Shown piece after piece: positions 15,655 through 23,684 of a DNA stretch of 64,000 bases. Numbering within the stretch: the first letter of the stretch is position 1; each line of letters begins with the position of its first letter. The position numbers and the translations under genes are program-made. The stretch lies in contig CAVUCK010000022.1 of NCBI GenBank assembly GCA_963739975.1, forward strand, positions 277,807 to 341,806. Direction: 5' to 3'. This stretch comes from JALZMG01 sp963739975 (GTDB lineage Bacteria > Actinomycetota > Acidimicrobiia > Acidimicrobiales > Ilumatobacteraceae). The notes beneath the pieces were generated by a model. The model saw only the letters and a program-made list of their open reading frames with translations, did not search any database and was not told the origin of the DNA.

Positions 15655-18525
15655 CTAACCGGGCACGTGGCGCGCCGCCGGCCGGTCCAGCCGAGCCCCG
15701 GCGTTGCGCAACGCCGCCGAGGCGGCCTCGGCCGCCGCATCCAGCGTGCGATCGCGACCGACACCGGCGACCCGGCCGAACTCGTCCTCGCCGAGCGCCT
15801 CGCGGCATTCGGCGGCGGCCTCCTCCAGCCGCTCGGCCTCGGCGCCGTAGGTCGGTGACGACGGGTGGTCGCGCACCGCGCCGTACAGCGCCGCCGCCGG
15901 TCGGTACTGGCGGAGCCGCATGAGCAGCGTCACGAGGTTGCGCAGGCTCGTCACCAAGTGGCTCTGGTCCCCACCTCGGCGGAAGTTGTCGAGCAGCTCG
16001 GTCGAGCGGGCGACGGCACCGGCCAGCTCCCCCGTCCGCGCCCGCAGCGACGACGACGACACCAGCGCCACCTCGGTCAGATAGCGGTCGCCGGCCTGCC
16101 GGGCGGTGGCCAGCGCACGGTCGAGGTGTCCGAGTGCGGTGACCGCGTCGAGGTCGAGGATCGCCTCGCCGCGGGTGTACTCGAACCACGCCGCCGACGA
16201 CGGCGACGAGCACGACGGCCCCTCGCCGACCAGCGTCAGTGCCCCGTCGACGTCGCCGCCGTACGCCGTCGCCAGGGCCAGCCCGACGGTCCCCATGTCC
16301 GCGTAGTAGCAGTCGTCCAGCTCCGTCCCCAACACCCGCAGTCGGCCGGAGAGGGCCCGCGCCTCTTCGAGCCGGCCCTGGTAGAGCGCAGCGTCGGCCA
16401 GGCCCTCCAGCGCCGGCAGGGCGGCCAGCGAGCCGCCGGCCCGGGCGACGACCTCGTCGCCGATCCGCACCGCCTCGTCGAGCCGACCCGTCGTCGACAG
16501 TCCGTCGGCCAGCGCCCCGCGGACGGTGTCGATGGCCGGATGGTCGACCGGTAGCAGGCCGGCGACATCGGCGACCCACGACACGACCTCTGACCGCAGC
16601 ACGACGCGGCCGGCGGCGAAGGACCGGACGACCAGCTCGGCGGCGATGTCCGGGTCGTGGCGCTGCGCCCAGCGGACCGCCGCCCGCACCTCGTCGATGA
16701 CGTCGTCGAAGCGGGCGATCGCCACCGGTGCGTCGACCGTCCGCAGCCGCTGGTCGATGTCGGTCACGACGTCCAGGAACCACGTGGCGTGGCGCCGCCC
16801 GGCGGCGACGTCGAGTCCGGCTTCGCGCAGCCGCTGGCGCCCGAAGCTGCGGACCGTCTCCAGCGCGCCGAACGTGACGCCGCGCTCGGTCGGCTCGGCC
16901 TGCACGAGCGAGCGGTCGACGAGCCGAGCGACGGTGTCGGCCGGGCGCGCCGTTCGGACCGCGGCGCCGAGATCCACCGCCCGCACCGGGCCAGCGAACA
17001 CCGAGAAGTCGTGCAGCGCCTCACGCAGCTCGTCGTCGAGCAGGCGCTCCGACCACGCCAGCAGGCCGCGCAGCGTGCGATGCCGCTCGTCGACGTCGCG
17101 ACGCGTGGTCGCCAGGACGTCGAGGTCCTCGCCGATCGAGTGCACGATGTCGGCCAGCGACATCGTGCGCAGCCGCGCCGCCGCCATCTCCAGCGCCAAC
17201 GGGAGCCCGTCGAGCCGGGCGACGACGTCGGCGACGAGGTCGTCGTCGAGGTCGCCGGCCGGACCTGCGGCGGCGGCGCGCTGGCGGAACAGGAGCGCCG
17301 CCGGAGCCTCCGGCCCGTCCGTCGAGAGCGGGCTGAGGGCGAGGACGTGCTCACCGTCGATGGCCAAGGACTCGCGACTCGTGGCGAGCACGTGCAGGCG
17401 GTCGCCGCCCGACAGCAGTCGCGGCACGAGCTCGACGACGTCGTCGATGACGTGCTCGCAGTTGTCGAGCACCACCAGCGCGTCGAGTGCCCCGAGGTCG
17501 GTGAGCGCGGCCAGCTCCGCCCCCGGCGTCGGACGCAGGTCGAGGGCGGAGGCGACGGTCGACGCCACACCGGCGGTGTCGGTGACCCTCGCCAGCTCGA
17601 CCATGACGGGGTCTCGCCCGTGGCCGTCCGAGCGGATGGCGGCGACGTCACCCGCGACGCGCGTCTTGCCGACGCCGCCCGGCCCGACGACCGTCACCAA
17701 CCGGTTGTGCTCCAGCGCCCGGAGCGCTTCGGCGACCTCGCCGGCGCGGCCGACGGTGGGCGTGAGCGGGCGACGCACGACCGGCGTCGATCGAACGGCG
17801 GCCGCCGACGGTGGGTCGGCCAACGCCGCCGCCTCGGCGGCCCGCAGGGCCGAGCCCGGCCGGAGTCCCGACTCGGCCAGCGCGGCGGCCGCCCGGCGCG
17901 CCGCCCGCATGGCGTCGGCGGTACGCCCGGCGCCGGCCAGCGCCCGCACCAAGATCTCCCACGCCGGTTCGCGCACCGGATCGACGGCGACGATCGACTC
18001 GACGGCGGCCACGGCGTCGGACCACTGGCCGGCGTCGAGATCGGCGCGGGCGAGCAGCTCGGTTGCATCGACCCGCAGCAGCTGCAGCCGTCGTGCGTCG
18101 GCGCGCAGCGTCACGACGTCGGCCAGCTCGCCGAACGCATCGCCGCGCCACGACGCCAGCTCGGCGGCGAGCAGCGCGCGGCTGGTGGGCCCGGGGTCGG
18201 TGCGCATGCGCCGCACCGCCGCCTCGAACGCCCACGCATCGACGCGGTCGGTGCCGTGGATGAGCCGCAACGCATAGCCGTCGGGCCCGGCGGCCAGCCG
18301 CTCGCCGACGAGGCGGCGCAGCCGGGACACCTGCGAGCGCAGGGTGTTGACGGCGCTGGGCGGCGCGTCGTCACCCCACACGGCGTCGATCAGGCTGGCC
18401 GTTGAGACGACCTCGCCGGCGCGCGCCAGCAACGTCGCCAGGACGACGCGCTGGGTGCGGCTGCCGATCGCCAGCTCCCCCTCGTCGCCGCTCAGCCGCA
18501 GCGGCCCGAGCACCCCGACCTCCAT
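15655..18525 (-). CDS. SARP/AfsR-family transcriptional regulator with STAND ATPase and TPR-like region
   Basis: The 956-aa product has an OmpR-type winged helix at 1-95 ('MEVGVLGPLRLSG' ... 'NTLRSQVSRLRRLVG') and a bacterial transcriptional activation domain to ~250. An NB-ARC ATPase follows (Walker A GPGGVGKTR near 280, Walker B 'LVVLDNCEHVID', 'RLDGLPLALEMAAARL'), then a helical TPR-like C-terminus. SARPs activate secondary-metabolite or developmental genes by binding direct repeats. No biosynthetic cluster is adjacent; its likely targets are itself and the three genes behind it (hydrolase, thrH, second ATPase). Confidence 0.9.
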   Translation of the reverse strand: MEVGVLGPLRLSGDEGELAIGSRTQRVVLATLLARAGEVVSTASLIDAVWGDDAPPSAVNTLRSQVSRLRRLVGERLAAGPDGYALRLIHGTDRVDAWAFEAAVRRMRTDPGPTSRALLAAELASWRGDAFGELADVVTLRADARRLQLLRVDATELLARADLDAGQWSDAVAAVESIVAVDPVREPAWEILVRALAGAGRTADAMRAARRAAAALAESGLRPGSALRAAEAAALADPPSAAAVRSTPVVRRPLTPTVGRAGEVAEALRALEHNRLVTVVGPGGVGKTRVAGDVAAIRSDGHGRDPVMVELARVTDTAGVASTVASALDLRPTPGAELAALTDLGALDALVVLDNCEHVIDDVVELVPRLLSGGDRLHVLATSRESLAIDGEHVLALSPLSTDGPEAPAALLFRQRAAAAGPAGDLDDDLVADVVARLDGLPLALEMAAARLRTMSLADIVHSIGEDLDVLATTRRDVDERHRTLRGLLAWSERLLDDELREALHDFSVFAGPVRAVDLGAAVRTARPADTVARLVDRSLVQAEPTERGVTFGALETVRSFGRQRLREAGLDVAAGRRHATWFLDVVTDIDQRLRTVDAPVAIARFDDVIDEVRAAVRWAQRHDPDIAAELVVRSFAAGRVVLRSEVVSWVADVAGLLPVDHPAIDTVRGALADGLSTTGRLDEAVRIGDEVVARAGGSLAALPALEGLADAALYQGRLEEARALSGRLRVLGTELDDCYYADMGTVGLALATAYGGDVDGALTLVGEGPSCSSPSSAAWFEYTRGEAILDLDAVTALGHLDRALATARQAGDRYLTEVALVSSSSLRARTGELAGAVARSTELLDNFRRGGDQSHLVTSLRNLVTLLMRLRQYRPAAALYGAVRDHPSSPTYGAEAERLEEAAAECREALGEDEFGRVAGVGRDRTLDAAAEAASAALRNAGARLDRPAARHVPG

Positions 18526-18604
18526 GTCTGGCCAACATTACGGGTCAATGGACCGTGCAAGTGGCGTGCAATGACGGCGCAATCGCCAGCAGGATGATCC
18601 CGGC

Positions 18605-19336
18605 ATGGAACGGATCGACGCGCTCGCCCTCGGCACGATCCTGTCCGTCTGGGCCCACCCCGACGACGAGACGTACCTCGCTGGCGGCGTCATGGCTGCG
18701 GCCGCCGACGCCGGCCAGCGCGTCGTGTGTGCGTCGGCGACGGCCGGCGAGCGGGGGACGCCGGACGCCGTCACCTGGCCGCCGGATCGACTCGGCCTGA
18801 TCCGTCGCTGGGAGGCGGCTGCGGCGATGGCCGTCCTGGGCGTCGACGACCACCGGTTCCTGGGCCTTGGCGACGGCAGCCTTGCCTCGGTCGACCACGA
18901 GGTCGGCGTGGCGCTCGTCGGGGAGCTGCTCGACGAGGTGCGTCCGGACACGATCCTGACGTTCGGGCCGGACGGGATCACGGGACATCCGGACCACGTC
19001 ACGATCTCCCGCTGGACCACCGAGGCGTGGCACCGGCGGGGTCACGTCGGTCGGTTGTTGCACGCCGCGATGACCGCCGAGCACCTGGAGCAGTTCGGCC
19101 CGCTGTACGAGGAATGGGGCATGTACATGACCGAGGAACGCCCACCTGGCGTCCAGGCCGAGTCGCTGGCGCTGCACCTCGTGCTCGACGGAACGGCGCT
19201 CGATCGCAAGCTGACGGCCCTCGCCGCGATGGCGTCGCAGACGCGTGACGTGATGAACGCGATGGACCCAGCGGTCTACGCCGCCGATGTCGCCGAGGAG
19301 GCGTTCGTCCCGGCCTGCGGTGGCAACATGACCTGA
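18605..19336 (+). CDS. PIG-L/LmbE-family deacetylase
   Basis: The 243-aa product has the zinc-binding AHPDDE motif (residues 17-22) and the later 'GHPDHV' motif of GlcNAc-phosphatidylinositol de-N-acetylases. Actinobacterial relatives include MshB and Mca of mycothiol metabolism and antibiotic deacetylases; this one cannot be placed more exactly. The ATG at 18605 is divergent from the SARP start, with 79 bp between. The DUF389 gene follows after 2 bp, so the two are probably co-transcribed. Confidence 0.88.
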   Translation: MERIDALALGTILSVWAHPDDETYLAGGVMAAAADAGQRVVCASATAGERGTPDAVTWPPDRLGLIRRWEAAAAMAVLGVDDHRFLGLGDGSLASVDHEVGVALVGELLDEVRPDTILTFGPDGITGHPDHVTISRWTTEAWHRRGHVGRLLHAAMTAEHLEQFGPLYEEWGMYMTEERPPGVQAESLALHLVLDGTALDRKLTALAAMASQTRDVMNAMDPAVYAADVAEEAFVPACGGNMT

Positions 19337-19338
19337 CC

Positions 19339-20415
19339 ATGGCCGAGCTGCTGCACCTGCGCGTCGTCGTCCCCCGGGCACAGCGCGATGCGGTGTTGGC
19401 GCTGCTCGACCGTTCGCCGGCGGTGTGCAACCTGACCGTGTTCACCGACGCCGCGAGGCGGCCGCCCGGCGACGTCGTCGAGCTGGACGTGCCGCGAGAG
19501 GTGATCAACGATCTGCTCGACGAGCTCGAGGGCCTCGGTGTTGCCGAGGAGGGCTCGATCACCGTCTTCCACACCGAGCTGACGCTGTCGCGCCACGCCG
19601 AGCACGCCCAGCTCGTCGCGCCGGGCGACCCGTTCGACACCGTGGTGTGGGACGAGGTGTCGGCGAAGTTGCACCAGGCCGTCGATCCGTCCTTCGCCTA
19701 TCTGGCCTTCTTCGTCGTCGCCGCGATCATCGCCGCCGGCGGGGTGCTCAGCGACTCGGCGATCCTGATCGTCGGCGCGATGGTCGTCGGCCCCGAGTAC
19801 GCACCGCTGGCGGCGATGGCCGGCGGCGTCTACGACCGCGACGCCAAGCTCGTGCTGCGCGGCTCGATGACGCTGCTCATCGGTGCCGCGCTCGCCGCCT
19901 CGGCCGCCGCGGTGGTCGCCTTGCTGGCGCAGGCGGTGGACCAGATCCCGGTGCCGTACGCCATCGACGAGCGCCCGCTGACCGCCTTCATCACGCAGCC
20001 CGACCTGTTCACAGTGCTGATCGCGGCCGCCGCGGCGGTCGCCGGGATGCTGGCCTTGACTCAGGACCGGGCCGGGACGCTGGTCGGCGTGCTGATCTCG
20101 GTGACGACGATCCCGGCCATCGCCGAGGTCGGCGTCGGCCTCGCCCTCGGCAACTTCGACGACGTCTGGGGTGCACTGCTGCAGCTCGCCATCAACGTCA
20201 CGTGCATCGTCGTGGTCGGGGTGCTGACGTTGGCCGTGTTGCACCGCAACGACCGCCAGGCCCGCCGGGATCCGCACGGCATCCAGCTCGGCGACTCGTC
20301 GCTCGGGTACCGTGGCCGGCGTCATGGGACTGTTCCGCCGGGCCTCGGATCCGACCGAGATCGAGCGCATGAAGGCCGACGTCGTGGCGCTGCGGGAGGC
20401 GATCGACGAGCGTGA
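19339..20415 (+). CDS. DUF389 membrane protein
   Basis: The 358-aa product has a cytoplasmic ferredoxin-like N-terminal part (1-80, 'LHLRVVVPRAQRDAVLALL') and then the DUF389 membrane core. That core has 'AIIAAGGVLSDSAILIVGAM', 'GPEYAPLAAMAGG' and further hydrophobic helices to ~residue 310. The role of the family is unknown. The last ~45 residues are an Arg/Gly-rich tail without any hydrophobic pattern and overlap the next gene by 92 bp in another frame, so the original stop may have been lost near 20280. Confidence 0.85.
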   Translation: MAELLHLRVVVPRAQRDAVLALLDRSPAVCNLTVFTDAARRPPGDVVELDVPREVINDLLDELEGLGVAEEGSITVFHTELTLSRHAEHAQLVAPGDPFDTVVWDEVSAKLHQAVDPSFAYLAFFVVAAIIAAGGVLSDSAILIVGAMVVGPEYAPLAAMAGGVYDRDAKLVLRGSMTLLIGAALAASAAAVVALLAQAVDQIPVPYAIDERPLTAFITQPDLFTVLIAAAAAVAGMLALTQDRAGTLVGVLISVTTIPAIAEVGVGLALGNFDDVWGALLQLAINVTCIVVVGVLTLAVLHRNDRQARRDPHGIQLGDSSLGYRGRRHGTVPPGLGSDRDRAHEGRRRGAAGGDRRA

Positions 20416-20671
20416 CGAGCAGCGGCGGATCGCCGAGCTCGTCGCCCGGCTCGACGCCATCGACGCCCGCGTCACGGCGGTGTCGACCGAGCTGGCCAAC
20501 CAGCTCAACGAGCTGGGTGGCGAGTTGGACGCCCTCGCCGCCCGACCCGACGGCAACGGTGCGGTGGAGGAGCTGCGCACCGGCCAGGTCCGCCTGGCCA
20601 GCGAGCAGGCCCGCTACCAGATCGCCTTCCGCCAAGACCTCGCCGAGCTGGCCGAGACCCTCCGCCGCTGA
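20324..20671 (+). CDS. Small coiled-coil protein, function unknown
   Basis: The 115-aa product begins MGLFRRASDPTEIERMKADV and is a nearly continuous heptad pattern of Leu/Ala with Glu/Arg, so a coiled coil of ~90 residues is likely. There is no membrane segment. It overlaps the 3' tail of the DUF389 gene by 92 bp. The clean heptads and third-position GC bias favour this frame over the DUF389 tail. Function is unknown. Confidence 0.6.
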   Translation: MGLFRRASDPTEIERMKADVVALREAIDERDEQRRIAELVARLDAIDARVTAVSTELANQLNELGGELDALAARPDGNGAVEELRTGQVRLASEQARYQIAFRQDLAELAETLRR

Positions 20672-20691
20672 CGCCCCTCTTCATCGGAGGG

Positions 20692-20764
20692 TTTCAGCGC
20701 ACCCGAGGGTTTCCGTACCGGACGGGGTGCCGCAAACCCTCCGGTGCCGCCAAACCCTCGGATG
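20692..20764. repeat. Intergenic palindromic repeat, family A (copy 2)
   Basis: Outer arms CATCGGAGGGTTT and CAAACCCTCGGATG and inner arms with GAGGGTTTCCG and CAAACCCTCCG are arranged as at 306-387. It lies between the convergent coiled-coil gene (ends 20671) and UPF0182 gene (ends 20783). Confidence 0.8.
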
Positions 20765-20782
20765 GGCACGGCGCAACTGGGG

Positions 20783-23674
20783 TCAGAGGTCGGGTTCCTC
20801 CTCGAGGGCGGCCAGGGCCTGGTCGATGAGGGATGACGCCGCTTCGATGCGCTCGTCGTAGCCGGCGAGGTCACCGGTGCGCAGCGCCTCCTCCGCCTCG
20901 GTCAGCAATTGATCTGCCTGCGTCAGCAGTTCGGCCGGCGTCGTCGGTCCGTCAGGGTTGGTCGGCGGCTCCGCCCCCGGTTCTGGCCCGTCGGCGCCCA
21001 CACGGTCGCCGAGGTCGGCCTCGAATCCGGGGAAGAGCTCGCCGAGCGCTTGGCCGAGCGATACGCCGTACTGCGAGCGACCGCCGTGCGAGGCGATGAC
21101 GAACCGGTACTCCGTGACCGTGGTCTCGCTATCGGTCCCCTGAGGGACGATGGCGTAGAACGGACGGACGTAGACCAGCCCGTCGCCGACCGGGACCAGC
21201 TGGAGGTCGCCGTAGTTCACCCGGTTGCCGCCGCCCACCTGCAACGTGATCTGCTGGGTGATCGACGGCTCGGAGTCGATCTGGTTGCTGACGGCGCGCG
21301 GCCCGTCCGGGAGGTCGCCCGTCACGACGTAGGCCGTCAAGCGCCCGTACGACTCGGGGTCGCTCGACGCGGTCATGTACGCCTGCAATTCGGTGCGCTG
21401 ATCGGCGCGGGAGAACGGCACGAACGGCCGGAGCAGGACGAATTCGTCCTCGCCCTCACCGGAGGCGTTCTCGAACAGCGTGTAGTACGGGACGAACCGG
21501 CTGGCCGTGGACTCCGACGCCAGCTCGGTCGGGGCCGGCTCGCCGTCGCCGGCCACCGTGGTGGACGGCTGGACGGGAGCATCGTTGCCTCGTGGGTCGA
21601 CGCTGGGCGCCTGGGCCACGGACCACGCGCCGTCGCGCTCGAAGAAGTCCTCCGGCGGCAGCTGGTACTTCGAGTAGACGTCGGTCTGCACCCGGAAGAG
21701 GTCCTCGGGGTAACGGAGGTGTTCGCGCAGTTCTGGTGGCATCGACTCGAACGGCGTGAACAGGTCGCCGAACGCGCCCTCCCACGCCTGGATGATCGGG
21801 TCCTGCGGGTCGCTGACGTAGAACGTGACGGCGCCGTCGTACGCGTCGACGACCGCCTTCACGCTGTTGCGAACGTAGTTGGCGTCGCGCGACAGACCGC
21901 TCTCCGGCGTCAACTGCACCTCGTTGCCGATCCGCTGGCCGTACGGGAAGCGGTTGGTGCTCGTGTAGGCGTCGACGACCCACTTGACGCGGCCCTCGAC
22001 GACCACGGGGTAGGGGTCGCCGTCGTAGGACAGGAACGGCGCCAGCTTGTCCAACCGGTCGGGCACGTTGCGCACCCACAGCATCTGCGAGTCGCTGTCG
22101 ATGGCGCCCGACCCGAGCACGTTGTAGTCGAGGAAGGCGAGGGCGAAGGCGGCCCGGCGCACGAACGACGACATCTCGACGCCGGCCGTGCCGGAGTACG
22201 GCGGGGCGTCCTCGCACGGCCGCTCGCTCTCGCTCGTGCCGGCGACGGCGTAGCCGGACAGGCTCGGGCTGAAGTACAACTCCGGCCGCTCGACGCCTTC
22301 GACCGGGAGGTACTCGGGCCGGTCGTTGCTCTGCAGCACGCGACCGACGGGGGCCATGGTCAACCCGCACCCGCGGGTGTTGATCAGGTGCCGGCCCTGC
22401 CAGCTCTGGTTGGGGCTCTCGTCGACGGACAGCTCGCGGGCGGCGATGAGGACCTGCTGGCGCTCGCCGTCGATCTCATACCGGTCGACATCGAGGTCCT
22501 CGATCGACAGGCCGGCCTCCACGCCCTGGTCGATCTGGAAGCGCGAGAGCATCTGCCCCGGGTTGAGCAGGCGCACGTTCTCCAACGGCTTCAGGTCGGC
22601 CTCGACCTCGTCGGCCGTCAACCCCTCGAAGGTGACCTCTTGCTTGTCGATGACCTCGACGCCCATGGCCTTGCGCGTCGCCATGACGTTGCGGGTGATG
22701 TACTGGGCTTCGCGTGACTGCTGGTTCGGGTTGACGACCAGCGACTGGACGACGGACGGGTAGACGAGCTGGCCGCCGACGATCAGCACCAGCCACAGGA
22801 TCGACGCGATGACCGGGATGCGCCACGACGTCCGCCGCATCGTGGCGAGATACAGCACGGCGACGAGCAGGGCCACCAGCATCAGCAGCATCAGCGCCGG
22901 GAGCTGCGCCTCGACCACGGCGTACGTGGCGCCCTGCACGAACCCCCGCCGCTCGTTGGTCGTCTCGTACCGCGAGACCCAGTAGTCGGCCGCCTTGAGC
23001 GCCGCCAGGACGGCCAGCAGCACGGCGATGTGGCCCTTCGTCGCCGGGCGGACCGACGGCATCGGCGAGGCGAAAACGACCCCACCGTTGAGCACGTGGG
23101 CGAGCAGCGTGATGACCAGCACGAGCACCATGGCGATGAACAGCCAGTCGAGGACGAACGTGAGGAACGGCAGCTCGAAGACGTAGAAGCCGACGTCGGC
23201 GCCGAACTGGGCGTCGGACTGGCCGAACGACTGGCTGTTGCGGAACAGCAGCCACGACTGCCACTGGGAGGTGGTCGGCAGGGCGACGACCAGCGCCAGG
23301 ATCCCGGCGCCGATGTAGCGCAGCAGCCGGAGGCGGTGGCCGAAGACCTCGTGGAACCGCTCGACGTACGGGTGCACGTTGGCCGGGAAGGCGCTCGGCG
23401 CCAGTCGATCGGCGATCAGCAGGTTGATGCCGGCCAGCAGCACGAAGGAACCGAAGAAGATGCCGAAGAGGGTCAGCTTGGCCTGCAGCACGCCCCAGAA
23501 GACGTCCGAGCGGCCGAGGCCGTCGTGCCAGAGGAAGTCGATGTAGAACCGGGCCAGGGCCCGGCCGAACACGACGACGAGCAGGAGCAGCACGCCGAGC
23601 GTGATGAGGACGGCGCGACCGGAGATGCGCCGACGCGCGCCGCGCCGACGGGGAAGATCCGAGGCGCGCCGCAC
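20783..23674 (-). CDS. UPF0182 family membrane protein
   Basis: The 963-aa product has an N-terminal membrane domain of about seven helices (residues ~20-300) opened by 'AVLITLGVLLLLVVVFGRAL'. A large outside domain with the family blocks 'YVRNSVKAVVDAYDGAVTFY' and 'LRYPEDLFRVQTDVYSKY' follows, then an acidic C-terminal tail with a short coiled coil. Its function is unknown. It follows the DivIVA gene by 10 bp. The pairing with a PDZ/S16 protease two genes upstream recalls mycobacterial Rv3193c-Rv3194c, here with a DivIVA gene inserted. Confidence 0.93.
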   Translation of the reverse strand: MRRASDLPRRRGARRRISGRAVLITLGVLLLLVVVFGRALARFYIDFLWHDGLGRSDVFWGVLQAKLTLFGIFFGSFVLLAGINLLIADRLAPSAFPANVHPYVERFHEVFGHRLRLLRYIGAGILALVVALPTTSQWQSWLLFRNSQSFGQSDAQFGADVGFYVFELPFLTFVLDWLFIAMVLVLVITLLAHVLNGGVVFASPMPSVRPATKGHIAVLLAVLAALKAADYWVSRYETTNERRGFVQGATYAVVEAQLPALMLLMLVALLVAVLYLATMRRTSWRIPVIASILWLVLIVGGQLVYPSVVQSLVVNPNQQSREAQYITRNVMATRKAMGVEVIDKQEVTFEGLTADEVEADLKPLENVRLLNPGQMLSRFQIDQGVEAGLSIEDLDVDRYEIDGERQQVLIAARELSVDESPNQSWQGRHLINTRGCGLTMAPVGRVLQSNDRPEYLPVEGVERPELYFSPSLSGYAVAGTSESERPCEDAPPYSGTAGVEMSSFVRRAAFALAFLDYNVLGSGAIDSDSQMLWVRNVPDRLDKLAPFLSYDGDPYPVVVEGRVKWVVDAYTSTNRFPYGQRIGNEVQLTPESGLSRDANYVRNSVKAVVDAYDGAVTFYVSDPQDPIIQAWEGAFGDLFTPFESMPPELREHLRYPEDLFRVQTDVYSKYQLPPEDFFERDGAWSVAQAPSVDPRGNDAPVQPSTTVAGDGEPAPTELASESTASRFVPYYTLFENASGEGEDEFVLLRPFVPFSRADQRTELQAYMTASSDPESYGRLTAYVVTGDLPDGPRAVSNQIDSEPSITQQITLQVGGGNRVNYGDLQLVPVGDGLVYVRPFYAIVPQGTDSETTVTEYRFVIASHGGRSQYGVSLGQALGELFPGFEADLGDRVGADGPEPGAEPPTNPDGPTTPAELLTQADQLLTEAEEALRTGDLAGYDERIEAASSLIDQALAALEEEPDL

Positions 23675-23684
23675 GCGCGGAAAG

